64,000 bases of DNA. It comes from Pseudoteredinibacter isoporae_A. GTDB taxonomy: Bacteria > Pseudomonadota > Gammaproteobacteria > Pseudomonadales > Cellvibrionaceae. A program made the translations under genes and the position numbers. Under the pieces are notes generated by a model that was not told where the DNA came from, ran no database searches, and was given only the letters and a program-made list of their open reading frames with translations. Shown one piece after another: positions 52,012 through 60,761 of this stretch (positions within the stretch are counted from its first letter, which is position 1; every line of letters starts with the position of its first letter). The DNA lies in NCBI RefSeq assembly GCF_040372805.1, contig NZ_BAABWJ010000009.1:124001-188000 (forward strand), in the 5' to 3' direction.

Positions 52012-52229
52012 ACAATAGTCTCTAGGTATATCCCTTTGCCTCTGCGCTCGCGAGTGTAGCCCCATTTGGGTTCAGGATGCGGAGCATTAGGCGTTTAGGG
52101 TGTAAATTCAAACATCAGCCCTGGTTAATTATTCACCACAGCCGTAAAAAGGTGGCGTATTCTACCCGCCAACTGCCCTGATGTCTTTAATTTTGCGGCT
52201 TCAGACAGACAAAACCCGAGGTATTCTCA

Positions 52230-52862
52230 TTGGCCCGTTCCAAAAGTAGCGGTCGTTGGTTGCAAGAGCACTTCAACGATCAATATGTAAAGCAATCCCA
52301 GCAAGATGGCTACCGTTCCAGAGCCAGCTATAAGCTGATCGAGCTGGATCAGAAGGACAAGCTGTTTCGCACGGGTATGACCGTAGTCGATCTCGGCGCA
52401 GCCCCAGGAGGCTGGAGCCAGGTCGCGGCGGAGCGAGTCAATGCCAGTGGCGACAGCAAAGGGCGAGTTTTCGCCTCAGACATCTTAGAGATGGATGGCA
52501 TGGCCGGTGTGGATTTCGTTCAGGGGGATTTTACCGAAGAGTCGGTCTTTAACGAATTGATGGATCGTATGGGGGGGGCTCAAGCAGACCTTGTAATCTC
52601 GGATATGGCCCCCAATATGTCAGGTATGGCCGATGTTGATCAGCCCAAATCCATGTACCTGGTGGAATTGGCCCTCGATATGGCTCGACAAGTATTAAAG
52701 CCCGGTGGGGTTTTTGTCGCTAAGGTATTTCAGGGCGAAGGATTTGATGAATTGTTGGCCGACAGTCGCAGCAGTTTCCAGAAGGTTCTGACCCGAAAGC
52801 CTGATGCCTCCAGAGCCCGCTCGCGAGAGGTTTATCTCGTGGCTAAAGGGTTTAAAGGCTAA
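52230..52862 (+). CDS. rlmE: 23S rRNA (uridine 2'-O) methyltransferase
   Basis: FtsJ-type SAM-dependent enzyme that methylates U2552 of 23S rRNA. The 210 residues have GYRSRASYKLIELD, the SAM motif VDLGAAPGGWSQ and the catalytic region ISDMAPNMSG. It starts with a TTG at 52230, supported by GAGG at 52218-52221 and the family start MARSKSS. It is followed by ftsH in standard order. Confidence 0.95.
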   Translation: MARSKSSGRWLQEHFNDQYVKQSQQDGYRSRASYKLIELDQKDKLFRTGMTVVDLGAAPGGWSQVAAERVNASGDSKGRVFASDILEMDGMAGVDFVQGDFTEESVFNELMDRMGGAQADLVISDMAPNMSGMADVDQPKSMYLVELALDMARQVLKPGGVFVAKVFQGEGFDELLADSRSSFQKVLTRKPDASRARSREVYLVAKGFKG

Positions 52863-53122
52863 AAATTTGCAGGTTTAAACCAAAACCGCGAAATGACTGT
52901 CATACTTACATAGGGGCGGTCATCGTCTCGAAGCCGCGCAGGGGCGATGTGTCTGATATTTGTGCAGCTTGGTCTGAATAGACTGTAAAGAACCGCTAAA
53001 GCGTGATACCAAGATACGCTGAGAAACGGAAATGGGGCTACAATGGCCCACCAAACCTCATTGAGGCTTAACGTAGTTAGCCGTGCTTCGCTTTATGGCA
53101 CTGGCGCCAAGAGGAAATCGCT

Positions 53123-55039
53123 TTGAACGATATGTCAAAAAACCTTGTATTGTGGCTGGTCATTGCGGCAGTGCTGTTTGCTGTCTTCCAGAATATCAAT
53201 GGTCAGACCAAGCAAAAGCCACTGGTTTATTCTGACTTTATTGCCGAGGTTCGCTCCGGGCAGGTTCAGAAGGTTGTTGTCGATGGCCTGATTATTCACG
53301 GTGAGCGTCGCGACGGTTCAACCTTCCAGGTGGTTCGTCCGCAAGTCTCCGACAACAAACTGATGGATGATCTGTATAACCATAAGGTACAGATTGAAGG
53401 CAAATTGCCCGAAAAGCCCAGTATTTGGCAGCAGCTCCTCGTAGCGAGTTTCCCCATCCTGATTATTCTCGTGATCTTCATGTTCTTCATGCGCCAGATG
53501 CAAGGTGGCTCAGGTGGACGTGGTGGTCCAATGAGCTTTGGTAAGAGCAAGGCTCGCCTGTTGGGTGAAGATCAGGTGAAAACCACCTTCGCCGATGTGG
53601 CGGGTGTTGATGAAGCCAAAGAAGAAGTTCAAGAGCTGGTGGAATACCTGCGCGACCCATCCAAGTTTCAGCGACTGGGCGGTCAGATTCCTCGTGGTGT
53701 GTTGATGGCGGGTCCTCCAGGAACCGGTAAAACGCTGCTGGCAAAAGCGATTGCTGGCGAAGCCAAGGTACCATTTTTCTCAATCTCCGGTTCTGACTTT
53801 GTGGAAATGTTTGTGGGTGTGGGCGCAAGCCGTGTCCGCGATATGTTCGACCAAGCCAAGAAACAGGCACCGTGCATTATCTTTATTGATGAAATCGATG
53901 CGGTAGGTCGTCATCGTGGTGGCGGTCATGGTGGTGGTCATGATGAGCGTGAGCAAACCCTGAACCAGTTGCTGGTTGAGATGGACGGCTTTGAAGGTAA
54001 CGAAGGCGTTATCGTTATGGCAGCCACTAACCGTGCCGATGTATTGGATAAAGCCTTGATGCGTCCAGGTCGTTTTGACCGTCAGGTCCACGTTGGTCTG
54101 CCAGACATTCGTGGTCGCGAACAAATCCTGAAAGTTCATATGCGTAAAGTGCCTATGGACGACGCGGTAAAAGCCTCTGTGATTGCTCGTGGTACTCCGG
54201 GCTTCTCAGGTGCTGATCTGATGAACTTGGTGAACGAAGCCGCTCTTTTTGCGGCGCGAGCCAATAAGCGCACCGTGAGCATGGAAGATTTTGAAAAAGC
54301 ACGCGATAAAATCATGATGGGCGCCGAGCGCAAGTCCATGGTGATGAGCGAAGACGACAAGATCATGACGGCTTATCACGAAGCGGGTCACGCTATTGTG
54401 GGTTACTTGATGCCCGAGCATGATCCGGTGCACAAGGTCACCATTATTCCACGCGGCGGTGCTTTGGGTGTGACTCAATTCCTGCCGGAAGATGATAAGT
54501 ACAGCCACAGTCGCCGCTACCTGTTGGGTCAAATCTCAACCTTGTACGGTGGCCGAATTGCCGAAGAGATGACCGGCGGTGCCGATGCGGTGTCTACTGG
54601 TGCGTCCAGCGATATTGAACGTGCGACAAAAATTGCGCGTGGCATGGTGATGAAATGGGGTCTGTCTGAAAAGCTGGGCCCGCTTTCCTACGGTGATGAT
54701 GAAGGGCAATACCCTGGTATGTCTTCACCGAATTATTCCGGCGCGACATCTAAAGTGATCGACGAAGAAGTGCGCAGCATTATCGATGATCGCTATAAAG
54801 TGGCCGAGGGAATTCTGGAAGAAAACCGCGATATTCTGGAATCCATGAAAGATGCTTTGATCGAGTATGAAACAATCGATTCTGAACAGGTGGAAGATTT
54901 GATGAATCGACGCCAAGTGCGTCCACCACGCGATTGGGATGATGGCGATTTCAACAGCCACATCAAATCTGAAAAGAAAGATTCATCGGATTCGGATAAA
55001 TCCACAGGTCCTATTGGTGGGCCTGCCAACGAAAGCTAA
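53123..55039 (+). CDS. ftsH: ATP-dependent zinc metalloprotease FtsH
   Basis: A 638-residue membrane AAA+ protease that degrades misassembled membrane proteins and regulators such as LpxC and sigma-32. Two N-terminal membrane helices (LVLWLVIAAVLFAVF and LLVASFPILIILVIFMFF) precede the AAA domain with GPPGTGKT and IIFIDEIDAVG, and the zinc site in AYHEAGHAIVG. The TTG at 53123 has AGAGGA at 53110-53115; the ATG at 53132 is too far from it. Tandem hairpins end the transcript. Confidence 0.98.
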   Translation: MNDMSKNLVLWLVIAAVLFAVFQNINGQTKQKPLVYSDFIAEVRSGQVQKVVVDGLIIHGERRDGSTFQVVRPQVSDNKLMDDLYNHKVQIEGKLPEKPSIWQQLLVASFPILIILVIFMFFMRQMQGGSGGRGGPMSFGKSKARLLGEDQVKTTFADVAGVDEAKEEVQELVEYLRDPSKFQRLGGQIPRGVLMAGPPGTGKTLLAKAIAGEAKVPFFSISGSDFVEMFVGVGASRVRDMFDQAKKQAPCIIFIDEIDAVGRHRGGGHGGGHDEREQTLNQLLVEMDGFEGNEGVIVMAATNRADVLDKALMRPGRFDRQVHVGLPDIRGREQILKVHMRKVPMDDAVKASVIARGTPGFSGADLMNLVNEAALFAARANKRTVSMEDFEKARDKIMMGAERKSMVMSEDDKIMTAYHEAGHAIVGYLMPEHDPVHKVTIIPRGGALGVTQFLPEDDKYSHSRRYLLGQISTLYGGRIAEEMTGGADAVSTGASSDIERATKIARGMVMKWGLSEKLGPLSYGDDEGQYPGMSSPNYSGATSKVIDEEVRSIIDDRYKVAEGILEENRDILESMKDALIEYETIDSEQVEDLMNRRQVRPPRDWDDGDFNSHIKSEKKDSSDSDKSTGPIGGPANES

Positions 55040-55095
55040 ACGCAATCGCGTTTAGCCTGGCCGCCGTTACTTGTTAACTGCGGCCATTTTTATTT
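55035..55095 (+). terminator. Tandem hairpins at the ftsH 3' end
   Basis: The first hairpin, GCTAAACGC at 55035-55043 with GCGTTTAGC at 55048-55056, overlaps the ftsH stop codon. The second, TGGCCGC at 55058-55064 with GCGGCCA at 55080-55086, is followed by TTTTTATTTT and is the likely terminator. Confidence 0.8.
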
Positions 55096-55147
55096 TCTGC
55101 CCGCTTAAAAATGATACACGCACCTGATTTATCGAGCGCCGTTATTT

Positions 55148-56005
55148 ATGTCTTCTCCTGTTCTTAATTGCGCTGGCAAACCGCTGGACCTGAGCAAGCC
55201 CAAAATTATGGGCATTCTAAATACCACACCCGATTCCTTTTCCGATGGCGGCAACAGTTATCAGCAAGGTTGTTTGGATCTGGATCTCGCCCTGCAGCGC
55301 GCGATTCAAATGCAGGCTGAAGGAGCCAGTATTATTGATGTCGGTGGGGAATCCACCCGTCCAGGCGCAGCCAAGGTGTCCGCTCAGGAAGAAATGGATC
55401 GAGTCATCCCTGTGGTTGAACGTATTGCCCGCGAGCTTGATGTTGTCGTCTCGGTAGATAGCAGCAGTCCCGCTCTGATGAAAGAAGCCGCAGCGGTAGG
55501 AGCCGGCTTAATTAATGATGTGCGGGCCTTGCAGCGCGACGGTGCCGTTGAAATGGCGGCTGAGCTGCAGCTTCCGGTATGCCTTATGCACATGCAGGGC
55601 CAGCCAGGCACCATGCAAAATAAACCCAGCTATCAAAATGTTGTGGAGGAGGTTTCCGCGTTTTTGACTGAGCGGGTCGACCAGTGTGTTGCTGCGGGTA
55701 TTGATCGAGAGCAAATCATCCTGGATCCAGGTTTTGGTTTTGGTAAAACCCTGGAGCATAATGTGGAATTGCTGCGTAAAATGTCGTCTTTGACGCAGGC
55801 CATGGGTTTGCCCGTATTGGCCGGGCTGTCGCGTAAGTCAATGTTGCAAGGTTTGTTGCAGCGACCCGTCGAGCAACGTTTGGCGGGCAGCTTGGGGGTG
55901 GCCATGTTAGCCCTGCAGCAAGGTGCGGCCATACTGCGGGTTCACGATGTTGCCGAAAGCCGGGATATTTTAGAGTTGTTCTGGCAAATAGATGCCAGCC
56001 ACTGA
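55148..56005 (+). CDS. folP: Dihydropteroate synthase
   Basis: A 285-residue TIM-barrel enzyme joining dihydropterin pyrophosphate to p-aminobenzoate in folate synthesis; the target of sulfonamides. The signatures MGILNTTPDSFSDGG, DVGGESTRPGA, DPGFGFGKT and LAGLSRKSML are present. It is followed by glmM after 84 bases, the standard arrangement. Confidence 0.97.
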   Translation: MSSPVLNCAGKPLDLSKPKIMGILNTTPDSFSDGGNSYQQGCLDLDLALQRAIQMQAEGASIIDVGGESTRPGAAKVSAQEEMDRVIPVVERIARELDVVVSVDSSSPALMKEAAAVGAGLINDVRALQRDGAVEMAAELQLPVCLMHMQGQPGTMQNKPSYQNVVEEVSAFLTERVDQCVAAGIDREQIILDPGFGFGKTLEHNVELLRKMSSLTQAMGLPVLAGLSRKSMLQGLLQRPVEQRLAGSLGVAMLALQQGAAILRVHDVAESRDILELFWQIDASH

Positions 56006-56089
56006 CAAAACAAGATCGTTTAAGTAAATAAGCATTCAATCGAGCGTGGCCGTGGGCCAGGGAAATTATTGACCGGGACGGGGGAGAGT

Positions 56090-57439
56090 ATGAGTAGACA
56101 GTATTTTGGTACCGACGGTATTCGAGGCAAAGTAGGCGAGCAGCCGATCACACCCGATTTTGTTCTGAAATTGGGTTGGGCCGCTGGCCGGGCACTGGCA
56201 AAGAGCATTAAGGCGTCCGGTGGCCGCAATCAGATTCTTATCGGTAAAGACACCCGAATTTCAGGTTATATGTTTGAATCGGCATTGGAAGCGGGTCTGA
56301 TTAATGCCGGTATCGATGTTGGCTTGCTCGGCCCAATGCCTACCCCGGCAATTGCTTACCTGACCCGGACTTTCCAGGCCACCGCCGGCATTGTGATCAG
56401 TGCTTCCCACAATCCTTATTATGATAATGGCATTAAGTTTTTCAGCCGCCAGGGCACCAAACTCAATGATGATATCGAGTTAGCTATTGAAGCGGAAATC
56501 GACCAGCCAATGTTCACCACGGAAGGCAAATTGGGTAAAGCCATGCGCATATCCGATGCGGCGGGGCGTTACGTGGAATTTTGTAAAGGCACAATGCCTT
56601 GGGGGTTCAGCCTGCAAGGAATGACCATCGTGTTGGATTGTGCCAATGGTGCGACTTATCACGTTGCGCCTTCAGTATTCCAAGAGTTGGGTGCCAAGGT
56701 GATCAGCATCGCCGTCGAGCCCGATGGTTTGAACATCAACCGTGGCTGTGGATCGACGCATCCCGAAATGTTGCGAGACAAGGTGGTCGAAACAGGTGCC
56801 GATCTGGGTATTGCTTTTGATGGTGATGGCGATCGTGTTCTGTTTGTCGACGGTCATGGTGAAGTGATTGATGGTGATGAATTGCTGTACATCATTGCAG
56901 CTCATCGTGCCGCCGGTGAGCATGGCTGCAATGGTGTGGTTGGAACTCTCATGAGTAACTTCGGTTTTGAGCTGGCCCTGAAAGATATGGGGGTGCCGTT
57001 TGTGCGCGCCAAAGTGGGCGATCGCTACGTGATTGAAGCCATGAAGCAAAATCAGTGGTTGCTGGGTGGTGAGTCCTCTGGTCACATCGTGTGCAGTGAC
57101 GTGACTACGACCGGTGATGGCATTGTGGCCGCACTGCAGGTGTTGCTAGCGGTGGTCGAGCAGGGCAAGAGCCTGCATGAGTTGAAAAACGGCATGAACA
57201 AGCTGCCCCAAACCATGATCAACGTTCGCCGCAATAAAGTGATTGATCTGGCCGAAAACCAAAATATTCAAAAAGCGATAACCGCTGCGGAAACGGCCAT
57301 GGCGGGTCGCGGGCGTGTGTTGTTGCGCCCATCGGGCACAGAGCCGGTGATCCGGGTAATGGCCGAAGGTGAAGACAGCCAATTGGTTGGTCAACTGGCC
57401 CAAGAGCTGGCTGAAGTGGTGGAAAAAGAGGTCGCATAG
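56090..57439 (+). CDS. glmM: Phosphoglucosamine mutase
   Basis: A 449-residue hexosephosphate mutase making glucosamine-1-phosphate for UDP-GlcNAc. The N-terminal YFGTDGIRG, the phosphoserine loop IVISASHNPYYDNG, the metal loop FDGDGDRV and the sugar loop GGESSGH are all clear. Start ATG 56090 has GGGGAGAG directly upstream; the frame is open seven codons further without a comparable site. With amgK-murU in the same window it belongs to cell-wall precursor supply. Confidence 0.98.
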   Translation: MSRQYFGTDGIRGKVGEQPITPDFVLKLGWAAGRALAKSIKASGGRNQILIGKDTRISGYMFESALEAGLINAGIDVGLLGPMPTPAIAYLTRTFQATAGIVISASHNPYYDNGIKFFSRQGTKLNDDIELAIEAEIDQPMFTTEGKLGKAMRISDAAGRYVEFCKGTMPWGFSLQGMTIVLDCANGATYHVAPSVFQELGAKVISIAVEPDGLNINRGCGSTHPEMLRDKVVETGADLGIAFDGDGDRVLFVDGHGEVIDGDELLYIIAAHRAAGEHGCNGVVGTLMSNFGFELALKDMGVPFVRAKVGDRYVIEAMKQNQWLLGGESSGHIVCSDVTTTGDGIVAALQVLLAVVEQGKSLHELKNGMNKLPQTMINVRRNKVIDLAENQNIQKAITAAETAMAGRGRVLLRPSGTEPVIRVMAEGEDSQLVGQLAQELAEVVEKEVA

Positions 57440-57634
57440 AGCCCTTTGCAGGCCTGGCTCAAAGGGTGTTTTCAAGATGCGGACTTTGACCGCATTAAGC
57501 CCTTGTTTTGTTTGCAAGTTTAGCGTCACTCATATACCATTGGCGCCCGCTTTTGGCAGCAGATGGAACCCTGGGTTTTAAGGGCTGTTAAGCACTCAAT
57601 TTTTGATCGTGGAATAACACAAAAGAAGACGGTT

Positions 57635-58372
57635 ATGGCAAAACCCCTGGTGCTAGGCAATTGGAAAATGAACGGGTCAATTCCCGCCAATGCCGAATTG
57701 CTGAAAGGCTTGCGCAACTGGGATGCTGACAAGGTTTCTTTAGGTGTCTGCCCACCGGCAATTTATCTGCCGCAGTGTCAGGTCGTTCTGAACGGCAGTG
57801 ATGTTGCTTGGGGCGGTCAGGATATGAGCGAACATGAGTCTGGCGCTTATACCGGTGAGATTTCCTCACAGATGTTACGCGAACTGGGCTGTCAGTATGT
57901 CATTTTGGGGCATTCTGAGCGCCGCCAATACCACGCGGAAAGCGATGCGTTGGTGGCGAATAAGTGCGCAGCCGCATTAAAGGCATCTCTGGTGCCCGTG
58001 TTGTGCATCGGCGAGAGCCAAGCCGAACGTGAAGCGGGCGAAACTCTGGCTGTGATAGAGCGTCAATTGATGACGGTTGTGAATCAGTTAGGTTTGGATG
58101 CCATGGCCAATACCGTGGTGGCTTATGAGCCCGTTTGGGCCATTGGCACAGGCTTAAGTGCCAGCCCGGAACAGGCTCAGGAAGTGCATGCGTATATTCG
58201 TTCGCGCCTGGGTAGTGTTGCGAACAGCGTACAGATTTTATATGGCGGCAGTGTCAAACCAGACAATGCCGCTGAATTATTTACCAAGCCCGATATCGAC
58301 GGTGCCTTGGTAGGCGGTGCCTCACTAAAGGCAGATGACTTTTTGGCAATTGCTAAAGCAGCAGTTCGCTAA
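57635..58372 (+). CDS. tpiA: Triosephosphate isomerase
   Basis: A 245-residue TIM-barrel enzyme of glycolysis. The N-terminal LVLGNWKMNG, catalytic His in ILGHSERR, catalytic Glu in AYEPVWAIGTG and GGSVKPDNA are intact. I start at MAKPLVLG (57635); the upstream open frame is unrelated. secG follows after 33 bases. Confidence 0.98.
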   Translation: MAKPLVLGNWKMNGSIPANAELLKGLRNWDADKVSLGVCPPAIYLPQCQVVLNGSDVAWGGQDMSEHESGAYTGEISSQMLRELGCQYVILGHSERRQYHAESDALVANKCAAALKASLVPVLCIGESQAEREAGETLAVIERQLMTVVNQLGLDAMANTVVAYEPVWAIGTGLSASPEQAQEVHAYIRSRLGSVANSVQILYGGSVKPDNAAELFTKPDIDGALVGGASLKADDFLAIAKAAVR

Positions 58373-58405
58373 CAAGTTTATAGACGAGAAACGCAAGAGC
58401 GTAAT

Positions 58406-58933
58406 ATGGATAAGATTATTCTGATCGTACACATGCTGACAGCATTGGGCATTATTGGCCTGATCCTGCTGCAGCAAGGTAAAGGTGCTGAAGCGGGTGC
58501 TTCTTTTGGCGGCGGTGCATCCCAGACCGTATTCGGCAGCTCCGGTGGCGGTAACTTTTTTACCCGCGCCACAGCGATCCTGGCGACCATCTTTTTTGTA
58601 ACCAGTTTTGGCTTGGCCATCGTGGCAAAGCAGAACGCCGGTGTAACCGTCGACGAAGGCATTCCTACCTTACAGGTTGAGCCCGAGTCTGATATTCCTG
58701 CGGCAGCCAGCGATGAGCTTTCTGATTCTGATTTGCCAAGCTTGCAAGACGACGTTGTTGAAGAAGCCAGCGCCGTTACTGAAAACGCGGCGAATGAAGT
58801 TAGCGATGCGGCCAGTGCAGCAATGGATCAGGCGGCGGAAACCGCTGAGACCGCCGCACAAAATCTGCAAGAACAAGCTGCCGAAACTGCTGATGCAGTC
58901 GAGGACAACGTTGAGGAAAACACACCTCAATAA
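58406..58933 (+). CDS. secG: Preprotein translocase subunit SecG with long acidic tail
   Basis: Two membrane helices (ILIVHMLTALGIIGLILLQ and FFTRATAILATIFFVTSFG) flank the conserved QQGKGAEAGASFGGG loop typical of SecG. The protein has 175 residues against about 110 in E. coli; the extra is a Glu/Asp/Ala-rich C-terminal tail with repeated AAE/ETA units. tRNA-Leu begins 10 bases after the stop, so the two probably share a transcript, as in E. coli. Confidence 0.93.
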   Translation: MDKIILIVHMLTALGIIGLILLQQGKGAEAGASFGGGASQTVFGSSGGGNFFTRATAILATIFFVTSFGLAIVAKQNAGVTVDEGIPTLQVEPESDIPAAASDELSDSDLPSLQDDVVEEASAVTENAANEVSDAASAAMDQAAETAETAAQNLQEQAAETADAVEDNVEENTPQ

Positions 58934-58943
58934 TCACGTTTTA

Positions 58944-59030
58944 GCCGAAGTGGTGGAATTGGTAGACACGCCATCTTGAGGGGGTGGTGAGCTAACGCTC
59001 GTGCGGGTTCAAGTCCCGCCTTCGGCACCA
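58944..59030 (+). tRNA. tRNA-Leu (GAG)
   Basis: An 87-base tRNA with encoded CCA. The acceptor stem GCCGAAG pairs with CTTCGGC. The anticodon stem CCATC/GGTGG encloses TTGAGGG, giving anticodon GAG (reads CUC/CUU). The long variable arm (GAGC-TAAC-GCTC) is typical of leucine tRNA, and the T-loop is GTTCAAGTC. Its 3' end is repeated at 63209, marking it as an integration site. Confidence 0.95.
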
Positions 59031-59032
59031 AT
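59005..59032 (+). repeat. Left copy of island-flanking direct repeat (tRNA-Leu 3' end)
   Basis: The T-arm and 3' acceptor strand (GGGTT, TCCCGCCTT, GGCACCAA) recur imperfectly at 63209-63236. This is the position where tyrosine recombinases typically integrate. Confidence 0.75.
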
Positions 59033-59063
59033 TATGATTTGCGGAATCTTCGCAAAATATTAC

Positions 59064-59090
59064 AAGGCCCCGTTTTACGGGCCTTTCAGG
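59064..59090 (+). terminator. Terminator after tRNA-Leu
   Basis: AAGGCCC at 59064-59070 pairs with GGGCCTT at 59079-59085, followed by TC. A T-run is weak, but the position fits the end of the tpiA-secG-tRNA transcript. Confidence 0.55.
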
Positions 59091-59266
59091 TCGTTCAGGC
59101 CGATTTCTTAGCTTGTAAAAATCAAAAAATACCACGTATTTTCCCGCCTGTTTATGTCAGTAGCGCGATTGTTTACGTTAGAGGGCATAGTTGTGGCAAC
59201 GTTTCGAAAGCACGGTAAGAGATAGGCTGCCGAAGTGTGTGCCCGGTGTACGGAAGTCAAAAACAC

Positions 59267-59458
59267 ATGCTACAAAAACCCTGGCCCGTAGTGATGGTGG
59301 AACCTAAGCCAGTGAATGATGGTGGTGAGGCGCTTTATAGAGTTATGTCATGCAAAGGCGAAAAGCCTGATGACAGGAAGATTTATTGTACTGGTTTTTC
59401 TGGTTTGTGGTATTACGCTAATGAGCACTTTGAGGAAACCAGATTGCTCGGAGCTTAG
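59267..59458 (+). CDS. Small hypothetical protein in the island
   Basis: A 63-residue frame starting MLQKPWPVV; a GTG at 59237 would add ten residues. It has three aromatic-rich segments (GFSGLWYYANEHF) and two cysteines. There is a moderate purine-rich CGGAAG upstream. I see no family or membrane segment. It may be a real accessory gene or chance. Confidence 0.35.
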   Translation: MLQKPWPVVMVEPKPVNDGGEALYRVMSCKGEKPDDRKIYCTGFSGLWYYANEHFEETRLLGA

Positions 59459-59905
59459 GATACGGTTGTAGTTTTTGGCCTGGAGCAAAAAGTACTGCGC
59501 GACGGCGATAGTACAGGCGTTTGAATGTAAACTTAGTCATTAATAGAACTTGATTTACCTTTGAAGGTTTGAGAATCTAAGCTCTCACTATAGTTTGACG
59601 GAAGTGCTATAGAAATAGAATCATCTTAGTTTGAAAGCTTCATAGTTCTAGGTATAGAAGTATTAACATGTATAGTTGACTGGTTGATTGGAGCCTGCCC
59701 TGTATTTAAGGTGGTTTATTTTTTACAGAAGGAGGTTTGTATGATCAATACATTGATGTTTGGTGTGTGCGGTTGTGTCCATGAAGTTGCAGCGATCCTG
59801 GGGTGCAGGGCGGGCTTCGAGTGAAATCTCCGGCGGTCAACAAAATACGAGTTAAATTTGCCTAGTTCAAGAAGAGCACGCTGCTACTTCGCCCGTACCC
59901 CTCCA
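59459..59905. other. AT-rich stretch with one micro-gene candidate
   Basis: The 447 bases separate the small plus-strand frame from the leftward HNH gene. Apart from the 27-codon frame at 59741, I see AT-rich DNA, a TTGACT at 59676 with no well-spaced -10 box, and no terminator. Confidence 0.35.
59741..59824 (+). CDS. 27-residue small protein with perfect Shine-Dalgarno
   Basis: The frame MINTLMFGVCGCVHEVAAIL plus seven residues ends in TGA at 59822. AAGGAGG at 59729-59735 is five bases from the ATG, the best ribosome-binding site I saw in the island. The peptide is hydrophobic with three cysteines. It could be a small toxin, leader or membrane peptide. The coding status is inferred from the site alone. 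Confidence 0.45.
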   Translation: MINTLMFGVCGCVHEVAAILGCRAGFE

Positions 59906-60742
59906 CTAACTACCCTCTTTTGGAAGAGCCTCGTAGCCTAATTTGTCGGTCAGCATTACCATTCCTTTATTACTTGGTTTTTCTGGAAAGTCCAGAGGAG
60001 GGATTTCATTAAGTTTAATGGCGATACTGGCTTCTTGATCTATATTTATACTCTTGTTTTTTAGTAGTTTTCTCACTCCTGGATGCGGTATGTGTGGTGA
60101 GGTGTGAGTTATGTAGAATCCAAGTGGGGGAAACTTTAGGCAGCTGCCAAAAGTTAGTTTTCCGCCGAAACTATCTTGTTTGGCAAAGTGCTTTAGAACG
60201 GTTTGTTTTTTGCCAGGGTAAATCCAGTAATATATTTCAATTTCATCGGGTAGAGGAGAGTCTGGATTTAAAAAATAATTTCTTAAAATCTGGTTTACAG
60301 GTGAACTGCAACTTGCCTCTCTGATTTCGTCAGTCGCGACAGCGGCCATCAAGTGCCCGACGACGCTCCTTGCAATTTTTTGTGGTTGAACTTTTACCTG
60401 GATGGTATCGGGTAGGGCAATTTCCCCTTCGTATGCTTTTTGTGCATAGTACTTCACTTCTTTGGTCAGATCTCCAAGAGCGGGGTCATATCGTAAGCCT
60501 AATCGATCACCATTGCATTCTGAACATATGGTGCGAAAGTGAGTTCCGCCTTGGGACTGCGTGGAAATAGAAGGCTTTCTTGAGTGTAAAAAGTCTAGTA
60601 TGTGAGTATCGATATTGCCGCAGCATCTTGGAGGGACGTGATCCCTAGATAGAGTCGCTAGATTTTTGCATATGGCGCAGTACCCCTGGGTGGGGCCTTT
60701 TGTGCTAACTCTTGCTCTTAAGTTTTTTGAGTAATTTCCCAC
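59906..60742 (-). CDS. HNH-type zinc-finger nuclease-like protein
   Basis: A 278-residue protein. Cys22-x2-Cys25, Asp34-His35 in RDHVPP, and Cys73-x2-Cys76-Asn77 in CSECNGDR match the order of zinc ligands and the catalytic D-H...N of HNH endonucleases with two CxxC pairs. Residues after 90 form an unknown larger domain. The start is GTG 60742, with AAGGA eight bases upstream. It lies 19 bases after the DUF2971 gene and is surely co-transcribed with it. DNA cleavage is inferred from the motif; a defence or toxin role is speculation. Confidence 0.75.
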   Translation of the reverse strand: MGNYSKNLRARVSTKGPTQGYCAICKNLATLSRDHVPPRCCGNIDTHILDFLHSRKPSISTQSQGGTHFRTICSECNGDRLGLRYDPALGDLTKEVKYYAQKAYEGEIALPDTIQVKVQPQKIARSVVGHLMAAVATDEIREASCSSPVNQILRNYFLNPDSPLPDEIEIYYWIYPGKKQTVLKHFAKQDSFGGKLTFGSCLKFPPLGFYITHTSPHIPHPGVRKLLKNKSINIDQEASIAIKLNEIPPLDFPEKPSNKGMVMLTDKLGYEALPKEGS

Positions 60743-60761
60743 TTTGACATTCCTTGCCTGT

